Shown: positions 45,273 to 54,410 of the stretch, piece by piece | Layout of the letters: the number at the start of each line of letters is the position of its first letter | Numbering within the stretch: position 1 is the stretch's first letter | Assembly (NCBI GenBank): GCA_035607415.1 | Contig: DATNAQ010000056.1 | Span: 1-64,000, forward strand | Reading direction: 5' to 3' | Length of the DNA stretch: 64,000 nucleotides | DNA from: JAQBQH01 sp035607415 | GTDB lineage: Bacteria > Myxococcota_A > Polyangia > Palsa-1104 | Notes under the pieces: generated by a model | The model's input: only the letters and a program-made list of their open reading frames with translations | Database searches by the model: none | Told to the model about the DNA's origin: nothing | Program-made: the position numbers and the translations under genes

Positions 45273-46778
45273 GTGGACGTATTGCCCGAGGGCACGGCGC
45301 TCGACGAGAAGTATCGCGTCGTGCGGCACATCTCGTCGGGTGGCATGGGCGCCGTCTACGAGGTCGAGCATCGCGGGCTCGGCAAGCGCCTCGCGGCGAA
45401 GATGCTCAAGCCCGAGCTGGTGCGGCGCGAGGACCTGCTCGAGCGCTTCCGGCGCGAGGCGCGCGCGGCGTCGGCGATCGGGCACGAGCACATCATCGAG
45501 GTGACCGACCTCGGGCACACGGCGCACAAGGTGCCGTTCCTGGTGATGGAGCTGCTCTCGGGGCAGACGCTGGCGGCGCTGTGCAAGGCCGAGCGGCGCC
45601 TCGAGCCGGCGCGCGCGGTGCACATCGCGCGGCAGATCCTGTCGGCGCTCGGCGCCGCGCACGCGCGCGGCATCGTGCATCGCGATCTGAAGCCGGAGAA
45701 CGTGTTCCTGATCCAGCGCGGCGGCGATCCCGATTTCGTGAAGCTGCTCGACTTCGGCATCGTCAAGCTGCTCGACGACGACGACGCGCCGGAGCTGACG
45801 CGCGCCGGGCAGGTGGTCGGCACGCCCACGTACATGGCGCCGGAGCAGGCGCGCGGCGAGAAGAACGTCGACGGGCGCGCCGATCTCTACGGCGTGGGCG
45901 CCATCCTCTATCGCATGGTCACGGGGCAGCGGCCGTACACGGCGCCGAACTTCAACGCGCTCTTGTTCGCGATCGCGCAGGGGCAGCTGGTGCGCCCGCG
46001 CAAGCTCGAGATCGGCGTGTCGCCGCACCTCGAGGCGGCGATCTTGCGCGCCATGGCGATCGATCCGCGCGCGCGCTTCCAGACGGCGGCGGAGTTCGAC
46101 GAAGCGCTCGACGAGGACGATCGCACGCGCGAGCGCTCGGCGGCCGACGTGGCGCGCGAGGGCTGGGAAGCGAAGAGAAGCGCGCGCGAGGACGACGCGC
46201 CGGATGTGTCGTCGAGCGGCTGGCAGTCGCGCACGCTCATGGGCGAGACGCCGCGCCCGGCGCGGATGGCGCGCGCGATCTCGACGACGACGTGGCTCTT
46301 GGCGGCGGTGATCCTGGCGCTCGTCGGCGCCGGCGCGGCGGGCCTGATGATGCGGCGCCAGGCGCGGGCGCGCGCCGAGGCGGAGCTGCAGCGCGAAGCG
46401 GCCGAAGCGCGCGCGCGGGCCGAGGCGGCCGAGGCGCGCACGATGATGCATCTGACGGTGGAGGTCGAGCCGGCGACGGCGCGCCTGACCGTCGACGGCG
46501 CGCAGGTGGCCGGCCCGTCGCTGGTGCTGCACCGCGACGGCGCCCGCCACGTGCTCAAGGCCGAGGCCGACGGCTACGCGCCGGTCGAGGCGCCGTTCCT
46601 CGCCGCCGGGGATCAGACGCTGACCCTGACGCTGCACCGGCACAGGCGGCCGCGCGGGCCGGCCGATCTCATCAAGGCGCACAAAGACGACGACGGCGTC
46701 GACGCCAAGCAGCTCGAGCAGCTGCAGAAGCTCATGCAGCAGCTCGGTTCCGATGCAAATGGAGGATTGTCCCCGTAA
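45273..46778 (+). CDS. Membrane Ser/Thr protein kinase with C-terminal PEGA domain
   Basis: A 501-aa Hanks-type kinase. Kinase domain about 10-285: ISSGGMGAVYEVEH glycine loop, HRDLKPEN catalytic loop, DFGIVK, and TPTYMAPEQ. Linker, then a membrane helix (about 343-360), a charged coiled-coil-like segment, and a PEGA domain (about 390-450, 'VDGAQVAGPSLVLHRDG'). Kinases of this type signal from the envelope in myxobacteria. GTG start at 45273. A repeat element begins 6 nt after its stop. Confidence 0.88.
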   Translation: MDVLPEGTALDEKYRVVRHISSGGMGAVYEVEHRGLGKRLAAKMLKPELVRREDLLERFRREARAASAIGHEHIIEVTDLGHTAHKVPFLVMELLSGQTLAALCKAERRLEPARAVHIARQILSALGAAHARGIVHRDLKPENVFLIQRGGDPDFVKLLDFGIVKLLDDDDAPELTRAGQVVGTPTYMAPEQARGEKNVDGRADLYGVGAILYRMVTGQRPYTAPNFNALLFAIAQGQLVRPRKLEIGVSPHLEAAILRAMAIDPRARFQTAAEFDEALDEDDRTRERSAADVAREGWEAKRSAREDDAPDVSSSGWQSRTLMGETPRPARMARAISTTTWLLAAVILALVGAGAAGLMMRRQARARAEAELQREAAEARARAEAAEARTMMHLTVEVEPATARLTVDGAQVAGPSLVLHRDGARHVLKAEADGYAPVEAPFLAAGDQTLTLTLHRHRRPRGPADLIKAHKDDDGVDAKQLEQLQKLMQQLGSDANGGLSP

Positions 46779-46783
46779 GAAGC

Positions 46784-46841
46784 TTCACAGGGAGATCACG
46801 AGATCAAGAGATCAGGAACCAAACCACGCAATTCTTGGTTC
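46784..46841 (+). repeat. Single copy of the repeat family of 36754-36861
   Basis: TTCACAGGGAGATCA followed by three GAGATCAN octamers, then GAACCAA ... TTGGTTC as a perfect 7-bp hairpin (46816-46841). It starts 6 nt after the kinase stop and runs to the end of the convergent PLC-like gene. The copy at 36754 has two octamers. Confidence 0.75.
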
Positions 46842-47845
46842 TACGGCGAGCTGCCGACGAACTGGGGATCTTCGAGCGCGAGCGACGTGCAGTCGGGGGG
46901 CGCGGTGACGGGGTTGCAACGCGCGGGGCTGCCGTCGGGGATGGTGATGGCGTAGTTGACGATGGCGACCGGCGCCGGGAAGTCGGTCGAGATGAAGGTC
47001 GCGCCCGAGCTCAGCGCCGCGTCGAAGACCGAATAGTCGCCCGCGCGCGCCTCGACGCCGTCGGAGTCGGCGCGCGTGCGCACGAGCAGGTGCGCGGCGA
47101 GATCGGCGGCGATGTTGGCGGCGTCGGGCATCGGATCGTTCTGGATCGAGATGGCGCCGAACGGATCGGTCGGATCGGAGTCGACGAAGCAGAGCCGGCC
47201 CGCGAGATCCTGCAGGTTGTGCGTGTAGGCCGTGCGCACGTCGGTGCGGTTGTCGAAGTTGAAGAGCACGCGGCCGCGCAGCTGACCGAGCGTCGGCCAG
47301 CCGTCGGCGAGCGCGGCCGGCAGCGACGCCGCCGAGCCGCGCAGCTCGTCGGGCGTGAAGATGCGCGAGCGCGGGAAGACGGCGAGGATGTCGCCCTCGA
47401 GGTCGCCGAAGAAGTCGTCGGCGAGCGCGGGGTCGAAGCCGTCCTTGGCCTCCATCTGGATGTAGATGGGGAGGTGGCCGGGAAAGCGATCGCTCCAGTG
47501 TTTGATCGTCTTCAGGCAGTCGCGGAACTGGCGGCAGGTGGTGCCCTCGTCGGCGAGCACGACGTGGAAGACCTCGAAGTGATGATGGACCCCGTCGTCG
47601 TCCTTGATCCAGTTGAGGTCGAGCTCGACCTGGCGCACGCCCTGTTGGTCGAGCTGCACGTCGAGCGGCTGCATCGTGTACTCCCACTCGGGGATGTCGG
47701 TGGTCTCGACGTGGTAGCTGTTGTGCGTGCCCTTGACCTGCACGGCGTCGTAGCGGAGGACGTCGTCGAGCGGGTAGTGGAACGGCTTTCCCGACGAGCC
47801 GCAGCCGGCGGCGACACAGGCGACGAGGAGGAGCAGGCGGCGCAC
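46841..47845 (-). CDS. PLC-like phosphodiesterase lipoprotein (Ca2+-dependent PI-PLC superfamily)
   Basis: A 334-aa lipoprotein with lipobox CVAAGC. It matches the phosphatidylinositol-phospholipase C X-like group: VQVKGTHNSYHVE with a catalytic-type His, QPLDVQLDQQGVRQVELDLNW, FEVFHVVL, and 'FISTDFPAP'. Expected to be a surface phosphodiesterase or an inactive relative; substrate unknown. GTG at 47845 is the only start that leaves a lipobox signal. Convergent with the kinase. Confidence 0.78.
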   Translation of the reverse strand: MRRLLLLVACVAAGCGSSGKPFHYPLDDVLRYDAVQVKGTHNSYHVETTDIPEWEYTMQPLDVQLDQQGVRQVELDLNWIKDDDGVHHHFEVFHVVLADEGTTCRQFRDCLKTIKHWSDRFPGHLPIYIQMEAKDGFDPALADDFFGDLEGDILAVFPRSRIFTPDELRGSAASLPAALADGWPTLGQLRGRVLFNFDNRTDVRTAYTHNLQDLAGRLCFVDSDPTDPFGAISIQNDPMPDAANIAADLAAHLLVRTRADSDGVEARAGDYSVFDAALSSGATFISTDFPAPVAIVNYAITIPDGSPARCNPVTAPPDCTSLALEDPQFVGSSP

Positions 47846-47895
47846 GGCCGCAATGTAACAACCCGGTGACGCGCGCGTCGAGCCGCGCGGACGCG

Positions 47896-48912
47896 CTAGT
47901 CGAGGCCGAGCTCGGCGAGGTCTTCTTCGTCGAGCCCGAAGAAGTGGCCGGTCTCGTGGAGCAGCGTGGTGCGGATCTCCGCTTCGACCTCGGATGTCGA
48001 GCGCGCCACGCGCTCGATGTTGCGCTGGTACAAAAAGACCGCCTCGAGGTGCGGCGGCGCGCCCATCGTCGATTGCTCGGGGAAGGGCACGCCGGCGAAC
48101 AGCCCGAGGCCGCGCGGATCGAACCCGTCGCCCACCACCTCCTCCGACGGCAGCGCCTCGATCATCACCGGCACGTTCTCGAGGAGCTTCTGCGCCCGCT
48201 CGGGCAGCTCGGCGAGCGCGGCCTCGACCAGCTCCTCCATGCGATCCTCGGTCACCGCCCACGGCAGCGCCGCGGCCTTCTCGTCGAGCGCGCGCACGCG
48301 CTGGAAGTGCGTCACCATCTCGCTCTGCTCGCCGCGCGCCTCGGCGACGAGGCCGAGGCCGTAGAGCGCGTCGGCCGACTCGGGCTCGCGCCTGGACGCG
48401 CGCTCGTAGCACTGCGCCGCGCGATCGTAGTCCTCGATCTCCAAGAAGGCGTCGCCCGCGCGCAGCTCCAGCGCCGCCGACGGCAGGTCGACCTCCGACG
48501 GCAGCTGCGCCAGCGTCTTCTCGGCCGCTTCGGGATCGCCGTCGCCGAGCTCGATCTCGGTCTTGATGAGGAGCGCGTCGACGTACTCGTCCTCTTCCTC
48601 GGCCACGTCGAGCGCGCGCTCGCACAGGCGCAGCGCCTCCTTGGTGTCGCCCTCGAGCGCGTGGGTCTCGGCAGCGAGCAGGATCGGATCGAGGTATTGA
48701 TCGTCGAGCTCCATGGCGCGCTCGAACGCCTCGAGCGCGCCCTCGACGTCGCCCTCGGCGCCGGCCACCGCGCCGACGAGCGTGTGCGCCTCGGGCGAGT
48801 CCGCGTTGGCCGTCACCGCGCGGTCGGCGATCTTGCGCGCGTCGTCGATCTTGCCGTCTTCCAACAGCTGCCAGCCACGCCCAATGGGATCGTTGTTCGG
48901 ATCGTCGGTCAC
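47896..48912 (-). CDS. TPR protein with C-terminal minimal zincin domain
   Basis: A 338-aa protein. Residues 1-220 hold about six TPR-like helix pairs. The C-terminal 110 residues match the minimal metallopeptidase/zincin family (PF06262): 'VFLYQRNIERVARS...LLHETGHFFGLDEEDL', with the HExxH zinc motif HETGH. No signal peptide. The fusion of TPR with this small zincin is uncommon as far as I know. It is divergent from the LppC-like gene. Confidence 0.8.
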   Translation of the reverse strand: MTDDPNNDPIGRGWQLLEDGKIDDARKIADRAVTANADSPEAHTLVGAVAGAEGDVEGALEAFERAMELDDQYLDPILLAAETHALEGDTKEALRLCERALDVAEEEDEYVDALLIKTEIELGDGDPEAAEKTLAQLPSEVDLPSAALELRAGDAFLEIEDYDRAAQCYERASRREPESADALYGLGLVAEARGEQSEMVTHFQRVRALDEKAAALPWAVTEDRMEELVEAALAELPERAQKLLENVPVMIEALPSEEVVGDGFDPRGLGLFAGVPFPEQSTMGAPPHLEAVFLYQRNIERVARSTSEVEAEIRTTLLHETGHFFGLDEEDLAELGLD

Positions 48913-49037
48913 TTTTGCTCCGTAAGAAAGCGTTTGCTACGGTGGTGCGTACAATGCCCATGACCGGCCATGCGCGCAACACCGGCGAGCGGAGCGTAGC
49001 GACGCGAGGTGCCTACGTCGAGGCTGTGCCGAGACGG

Positions 49038-50885
49038 ATGCCCGCTTTGCGTCGAGCATTTACGTACTTCAGCGTGCTCGCGGTCCTGACCGGCTGCCCC
49101 AAGCGCTTCGATCCGCGCGCCGAGACCGTGCGGCAATCACCCGATCCCGACGCCGATCACGAGTATCGCGAGGCCAAGGCGCGCCTCGACATCGGCGATG
49201 CGCGCGAGGCCGAGACGCGCTTCTCCGACTTTTTGCGCAAGCATCCGGGCGATCCGCTGGCGCCGTCGGCGCGCATCGGCCAGGCGCGCGCCGAGCTCAT
49301 CTTGAACCAGCCCAAGAAGGCCAAGGAGATCCTCGAGCCGGTGGCGCTGCCGCAAGATGACCCGACGGCGGCGCGCGCGCGCTACCTGCTCGGCATCGCG
49401 CTGCACAGGACCGGCGACTGGTCGCGCTCGCGCGAGCTCTTGCGTCCGTTCGCCACGTCGATCGCCTCGGGCGACGACGCCACCGAGCTGCACGCGGTCC
49501 TCGCCGACGACGCTGCGCACCTCGACGACACGGAGGGCGCGCTCGTCGAGTATTCGGCGTTCTTCAACGCCGCCCGACCGGCGGAGAAGCTGTACCTGAA
49601 GGATCGCGTGTCGGAGCTGTGCAGCAAGATTCCGCCCAACGAGGCGCTGCGGCTGTGGAACGCGCTGCCGCACGATACGCTCGCCGCCGCCTACCTCGGC
49701 AAGCGCGTGGCGGCGATGGCCACCAATCCGGCCGACGCCAAGGCCGTCCTCGACGAGTCGCGCGGCGCCCGCGAGCGCGCGGGCATGGAGGATCTGAAGG
49801 AGCAGCACGCGGCGCGCAAGGAGGGCGGCGGTCGCGTGATCGGGTTGGTGCTTCCGCTCTCGGGGCGGCAGCGCGCGCTCGGCGAGCGAGCCCTCCGCGG
49901 CGCGCTCCTGGCCGCGGACCTGATGGCGCCGCCGAACCTGCCGGGCGGCGTGCCCGTCGAGCTCAAGGTGCGCGACACCGGATCGGACCCGTCGAAGGCG
50001 GTCGCCGCCGTGGACGATCTGGTGAAGGAGGGCGTGGCCGCGATCGTGGGCTCGCCCGATCGCATCGAGGCGCAGTCGGCGGTGCCGCGCGCCGCCGAGC
50101 TCGGCGTGCCCTTCCTCGAGCTCGCGCCCGACGAGGCGCGGCGCGGCGACTCCACGTTCAAGCTGGTGCGCCAGACCGACGCGCGCGCGCGGGCGCTGGC
50201 CCGGCTGGCGGTGCATCGCGGCGCCCGTTCGGTGGCGGTGCTCGCGCCCGATTCGGCGTACGGGCGCGCCATGGCCGCCGCGTTCGTCGACGAGGCGCGC
50301 CGGCTCAACGTGCGCGTCGCCGGCGATCTGCGCTATCCGGAGACGGCGACGACGTTCATCGAGCCGGTGCGCCGCCTGCAGCAGGGCTCGCCCGAGGCGA
50401 TCTTCGTGCCCGCGCCGGCGACGCAGCTGCAGCTGATCGCGCCCCAGCTGGCGTCGTCGGGCGTGACGCGCCTGCCGGGCGTGAAGCCGACGACCAGGGT
50501 GGCGCAGCTGTACGCCACCGCCGACGGGCTCAACGATCGCTTCGTGCAGTCGACCGCCAAGTATCTCGACGGCGCCATCCTCGCGCCGGTCTTCTTCCCC
50601 GACACCGGCGATCCGCGCGCCAACGAGTTCCTCGACCGCTACCGCGCCGCGTACAACGAAGAGCCGTCGAGCCTCGACGCGCTCGCCTTCGACGCCGTGC
50701 GCGCGGCGCGCATCGCCATCGAGCACGCCGACGGCTCGACCGCGCAGCTGGCGACGGCGCTCTCGCACCTCGGCGAGAACGGGCTCACCGGCGAGATCGC
50801 CTTCACCGCCGGCGGCGATCGCGCCGGCGCGCCGCCGCTCTACACCGTCGACGGCGCGGCGGCGGCGGTGCACGCCTTCAAGTGA
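49038..50885 (+). CDS. LppC/LpoA-like lipoprotein: TPR plus periplasmic-binding fold
   Basis: A 615-aa lipoprotein with lipobox LAVLTGC. TPR-like repeats (about 40-250) precede a type I periplasmic-binding domain (about 265-615): IGLVLPLSGRQRALGERAL, AAIVGSPDRIEAQSAVPRAAE, and VAVLAPDSAYGRAMAAAFVDE. The order matches LpoA, the outer-membrane activator of penicillin-binding protein 1A, and related branched-chain-amino-acid-binding proteins. The ATG at 49038 was chosen from the lipobox signal. It overlaps the convergent Yip1-like gene by 8 bp. Confidence 0.75.
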   Translation: MPALRRAFTYFSVLAVLTGCPKRFDPRAETVRQSPDPDADHEYREAKARLDIGDAREAETRFSDFLRKHPGDPLAPSARIGQARAELILNQPKKAKEILEPVALPQDDPTAARARYLLGIALHRTGDWSRSRELLRPFATSIASGDDATELHAVLADDAAHLDDTEGALVEYSAFFNAARPAEKLYLKDRVSELCSKIPPNEALRLWNALPHDTLAAAYLGKRVAAMATNPADAKAVLDESRGARERAGMEDLKEQHAARKEGGGRVIGLVLPLSGRQRALGERALRGALLAADLMAPPNLPGGVPVELKVRDTGSDPSKAVAAVDDLVKEGVAAIVGSPDRIEAQSAVPRAAELGVPFLELAPDEARRGDSTFKLVRQTDARARALARLAVHRGARSVAVLAPDSAYGRAMAAAFVDEARRLNVRVAGDLRYPETATTFIEPVRRLQQGSPEAIFVPAPATQLQLIAPQLASSGVTRLPGVKPTTRVAQLYATADGLNDRFVQSTAKYLDGAILAPVFFPDTGDPRANEFLDRYRAAYNEEPSSLDALAFDAVRAARIAIEHADGSTAQLATALSHLGENGLTGEIAFTAGGDRAGAPPLYTVDGAAAAVHAFK

Positions 50886-51549
50886 TCATGGCGCGGATGA
50901 GGTGCATCCCGGCCTGACCGGCGCGCATCCTGAGCTCGGACCAGAAGAAGACAGACACGAGGAAGAACACGATCACCACGAGCGCCGCGCGCCATCGGGA
51001 GACGCGCTGCGCGCCGGCCAGCAGCGCCGTCGAGTAGATGGTGAAGAGGAGGAACATGACGAGGCCGCACAGCGCCGATACGATCGCGACGCGGCGGTCG
51101 TGTGGATGGAGGAGCTGCTGCAGCTGCAGCGGCACCGTGAAGATGCGGAGCAGGTGGATTGGCCCGCCGGCGTAGAACGACGCGCCGATGGTGGTGCGCA
51201 GCCGGCGCCTGCCGCCGAGCGCGCGCAGGGCGAAGTGCACCGGCACGAGCCACACGAGGTTGTAGATCCACGGCAACAGGGGCTTGAAGAGCTGCGCCCA
51301 GAGCGGCAGCACGTCGTCCTCGATGCCGGCGAGGTGCACGAGCAGCGCCGTGGCCGGGCCGGCGACGGCGAGCGTATTGAGCGAGTAGGCGAGCGGATTG
51401 AGGGGACGGATGTCGCCCGAGGCCCACGCGGCGCCGAAGCGGCGCGGCGTGGCGAGGACGGCGCCGAGCGCGCGCAACCAACCGAGGAACTCGTGGGCGA
51501 TCGCGCCGGCGGCCTCGCGCGGCCAGGGCGGATCGGGCTCGCTCGCCAT
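50878..51549 (-). CDS. Yip1-like integral membrane protein
   Basis: A 223-aa protein with about five hydrophobic segments (NPLAYSLNTLAVAGPATALL, PWIYNLVWLVPVHFALRAL, AGGPIHLLRIFTVPL, VSALCGLVMFLLF, ALVVIVFFLVSVFF). The layout and the GASFYAGGPI motif fit the Yip1/DUF1282 fold. Function unknown. It starts 25 nt from the divergent ProRS-like gene. Confidence 0.72.
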   Translation of the reverse strand: MASEPDPPWPREAAGAIAHEFLGWLRALGAVLATPRRFGAAWASGDIRPLNPLAYSLNTLAVAGPATALLVHLAGIEDDVLPLWAQLFKPLLPWIYNLVWLVPVHFALRALGGRRRLRTTIGASFYAGGPIHLLRIFTVPLQLQQLLHPHDRRVAIVSALCGLVMFLLFTIYSTALLAGAQRVSRWRAALVVIVFFLVSVFFWSELRMRAGQAGMHLIRAMIT

Positions 51550-51574
51550 CGGCCCATCATATATAGAAGAGACC

Positions 51575-52990
51575 GTGCGTAGCTCGCGCTTGTTCATTCC
51601 GACGCTCAAAGAGGCGCCGCCCGAGGCGCGTGGGGCGGCGCGGGCGCTCCTGTGGCGCGGCGGCTTCTGGCGGCGCGAGGCGCTCTTGCCGCTCGGGGCG
51701 CGCGTACGGGCGCGCGCGGCGGCGATCGCGCGGCAGGAGCTCGCGGCCGCCGGCGCCGACGAGGCGGCGGGCGGGCGCGCGACGTTGCGCGAGATCCTGC
51801 GCCGCGAGATCCGCTCGCCGAAGCAGCTGCCGCAGGCGCTCTTCTCCGTCGGTGACGAGCTGGTGGTCGCGATCGCGGGCAGCCTCGCGATCGAGGCGCC
51901 GATCGCGCACGTGGTGGCGCGCGCCGGCGTGACCACGACGGCGATCGCGGCGCATCCCGCGGGCGGCGCGCACGCGCTCGTGGCCGCGAGCGACGACGGC
52001 GACGATGCCTGGCTCTCGTGCGACGGCTGCGGCGTCGGCGCGCTCGAGTCGGCCGCGCTGCTCCACGCCGGCGGGGTCACCGCGGCGACGCCGGCGACCG
52101 AGGCGCTCCTCGAGGTGCACACGCCGGGCGCCTCCAGCATCGCCGACGTCGCCGCGCTACTCGGCGGCGGCGCCGCATCCTTCGTCAAGACGCTGGTCTA
52201 CGTCACCGACGACAACCGGCCGCTGATGGCGCTGGTGCGCGGCGATCGCGCCGTCGAGGAGCGCAAGCTGTGCGCGCTCGCCGGCGTCGACCACGTGCGG
52301 CTCGCCGCCGACGCCGTGGTGCGCGACGTGACCGGCGCCGAGGTCGGCTTCGCCGGCGCGCACGGTCGGCGCGTGCCGGTCTACGCGGATGTCGAGGTCG
52401 CCGCGCTTCCGAGCGCGGTCACCGGCGCCAACCGCACCGACTACCACGTGCGCGGCTTCAACCTCGGGCGCGAGGTGCCCGACGCGCGCATCGGCGATCT
52501 GCGGCGCGCGCTCGCGGGCGACGCCTGCGGCCGTTGCGAGGGCGGGCGCCTCGTCGCCGTGCGCGGCTTCCTCGTCGCCGAGGCCGGCGCCGACGGCGCG
52601 CGGCTGTCGTTCGAGGCGCTGGTGGCCGCCTGCGTGGCCCAGCACCACGACGGCGACGGCATCGTCTGGCCGCGCGCGCTCGCGCCGTTCGACGTGTGCA
52701 TCGTCGCGCTCGGCGGCGAGCCCGAGATCGCGGAGGCCGCGGCCGCGCTCGAGGCGGAGTGCACGGCGCGCGGCCTGTCGGTGCTGCTCGACGACCGCGA
52801 CGAGCGCGCCGGCGCCAAGTTCAAAGACGCCGATCTGATCGGCATTCCCGAGCGCGTCACCATCGGCAAGCGTGGGCTGGCCGAGGGCGCGGTCGAGCAC
52901 AAACGGCGCGGCGACAAGGAGGCGACCATGATCCCGAGGCAGACGATCGTCGATGAGCTGGTCCGTCGCGTGAGCGAGGTGCGTTCGTGA
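51575..52990 (+). CDS. Prolyl-tRNA synthetase-like protein lacking the aminoacylation core (editing and anticodon domains kept)
   Basis: A 471-aa paralogue of bacterial ProRS (normally about 570 aa). Kept: the N-terminal SRLFIPTLKEAPPEA; a RREIRSPKQLP remnant; an editing (INS/YbaK-like) domain at about 175-315 with VHTPGASSIADVA and FVKTL (Lys205, matching the editing lysine of E. coli ProRS), GFAG and PVYAD; and an anticodon-binding domain (about 369-450) with LLDDRDERAGAKFKDADLI. Missing: class II motif 1, motif 2 ('FRDE...RPR.G..R.REF') and motif 3 (the GYGIGVSR segment). CDGC (149-152) and CGRC (318-321) could bind metal. GTG start with GAAGAG about 6 nt upstream. Its stop overlaps the pyrF start. 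It cannot charge tRNA by the normal class II mechanism; trans-editing is the leading guess. Confidence 0.8.
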   Translation: MRSSRLFIPTLKEAPPEARGAARALLWRGGFWRREALLPLGARVRARAAAIARQELAAAGADEAAGGRATLREILRREIRSPKQLPQALFSVGDELVVAIAGSLAIEAPIAHVVARAGVTTTAIAAHPAGGAHALVAASDDGDDAWLSCDGCGVGALESAALLHAGGVTAATPATEALLEVHTPGASSIADVAALLGGGAASFVKTLVYVTDDNRPLMALVRGDRAVEERKLCALAGVDHVRLAADAVVRDVTGAEVGFAGAHGRRVPVYADVEVAALPSAVTGANRTDYHVRGFNLGREVPDARIGDLRRALAGDACGRCEGGRLVAVRGFLVAEAGADGARLSFEALVAACVAQHHDGDGIVWPRALAPFDVCIVALGGEPEIAEAAAALEAECTARGLSVLLDDRDERAGAKFKDADLIGIPERVTIGKRGLAEGAVEHKRRGDKEATMIPRQTIVDELVRRVSEVRS

Positions 52991-53664
52991 GCCGCGAGCG
53001 GTTGATCGTCGCGCTCGATCATCCCAACGCGCGCGCCGCGCTCGAGCAGGTCGACGGGCTCGGCGAGTCGGTCGAGCGCTACAAGGTCGGGCTCGAGCTC
53101 TTCATCGCCGAAGGGCGCACGCTCGTCGACGCGCTGCACGAGCGTGACAAGCGCGTCTTCCTCGACTTGAAGCTGCACGACATCCCCGAGACGGTGCGGC
53201 GCGCCGCCGAGGTGGCGTCGAAGATGGGCGTCGAGCTTCTGACCGTGCACGCCGGCGGCGGGCGCAAGATGCTCGAGGCCGCCGTCGCCGGCGCGGGCGC
53301 GACCAAGGTCCTCGCCGTGACGGTGCTGACGTCGCTCGACGCGGGCGACCTGGCCGCCGACGGCATCGCCGGCAGCGTCGAAGAGGCGGTGACGCGCCGC
53401 GCGCGGCTGGCCGAGGCGTCGGGCTGCGCCGGCGTGATCGCCTCGCCGCACGAAGCGGCCGCCATCCGCGCGGTGGTGAAGCCCGGCTTCCTCGTGATCA
53501 CGCCCGGCGTGCGCCTCGCCGCCGCCAACGACGATCAGAAGCGCGTGGCCACGCCGCGGGCCGCGCGCGCCGCCGGCGCCGACGCCGTCGTCGTCGGAAG
53601 GCCGATCCGCGACGCCAAGGATCGTCGCGCCGCCGCCGACGAGATCGTGCGCGAGCTCAGCTGA
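52987..53664 (+). CDS. pyrF: Orotidine 5'-phosphate decarboxylase
   Basis: A 225-aa decarboxylase making UMP from OMP. Signature segments: LIVALDHPN, the catalytic DLKLHDIPETV, LTVHAGGG, and PGVRLAAANDDQKRVATPRAA with the phosphate site AAGADAVVVGRPI. The GTG overlaps the ProRS-like stop (GTGA) and its TGA overlaps the rlmB ATG (TGATG), giving a tight translational chain. Confidence 0.93.
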   Translation: MSRERLIVALDHPNARAALEQVDGLGESVERYKVGLELFIAEGRTLVDALHERDKRVFLDLKLHDIPETVRRAAEVASKMGVELLTVHAGGGRKMLEAAVAGAGATKVLAVTVLTSLDAGDLAADGIAGSVEEAVTRRARLAEASGCAGVIASPHEAAAIRAVVKPGFLVITPGVRLAAANDDQKRVATPRAARAAGADAVVVGRPIRDAKDRRAAADEIVRELS

Positions 53665-54401
53665 TGGCACGAGTCGTCTACGGCGTGCATCCGGTCAAGG
53701 AGGCGCTACGCGCGGGCCGCGTGCAGGCGCTCTTCGTCGCCGAAGGCGACACCGGCCCGGCGCTCAAGGAGATCCTCGACGCCGCGCGCGCCGCCAACGT
53801 GCAGCCGGTGCCGCACGTACGGGCGCAGCTCGACGCGCTCGCGCACCACGGCGTGCACCAGGGCGCCGTCGCCGTCACCGGCGAGTACAACTACACGCAG
53901 CTCGACGAGCTCATCCACGTCGGGCAGCGCCTCGGGCAGCCGGCGCTGCTGCTCGTGCTCGACAGCGTGCAGGATCCGCAGAACCTCGGCGCGCTGGTGC
54001 GCACCGCGCACGTCGCCGGCGTGCACGGCATCGTCATCCCCAAGGATCGCGCCGTCGGCGTCACTCCGGCGGTGGTGAAGACGTCGGCGGGCGCCACCGA
54101 GCACCTCAAGATCGCGACCGTGGTGAACATCGCGCGCGCGCTCGAGGAGCTGAAGGAATCGGGCGTGTGGATCGCGGGCGCCGTCGCCGCGGGGGGCTCG
54201 AAGGCGCCGTGGGAGATCGACTTCAAGGTGCCGATCGCGCTGGTCCTCGGCGCCGAAGGCAAGGGGATCCGTCCGCTGGTGCTGCGCGGCTGCGATCTGC
54301 TCGTGAAGATCCCCATGTTCGGCAAGGTCGCGTCGCTGAACGTGGGGGCGGCGGGCGCGATGCTGTTGTATGAGATCGTCCGTCAGCGTACTGCTGGGTA
54401 A
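53664..54401 (+). CDS. rlmB: 23S rRNA 2'-O-methyltransferase RlmB (SpoU family)
   Basis: A 245-aa SPOUT methyltransferase. N-terminal substrate-binding domain (VVYGVHPVKEALRAGRV), then motif 1 DPQNLGALVRTAHVAGVHG, motif 2 LVLGAEGKGIRPL and motif 3 IPMFGKVASLNVGAAGAML. The match to RlmB (Gm2251) is by overall family. It follows pyrF and the ProRS-like gene, a translation-related pairing. A structured repeat begins 10 nt after its TAA. Confidence 0.88.
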   Translation: MARVVYGVHPVKEALRAGRVQALFVAEGDTGPALKEILDAARAANVQPVPHVRAQLDALAHHGVHQGAVAVTGEYNYTQLDELIHVGQRLGQPALLLVLDSVQDPQNLGALVRTAHVAGVHGIVIPKDRAVGVTPAVVKTSAGATEHLKIATVVNIARALEELKESGVWIAGAVAAGGSKAPWEIDFKVPIALVLGAEGKGIRPLVLRGCDLLVKIPMFGKVASLNVGAAGAMLLYEIVRQRTAG

Positions 54402-54410
54402 CCGATGGCT

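Noticed and set aside
51575..52990. ProRS-like gene as a pseudogene
   Set aside because: The frame is intact for 471 codons, both flanking overlaps are tight, and the editing and anticodon segments are well kept. Loss of the core is specific, so a functional paralogue is more likely. Decay is not fully excluded.
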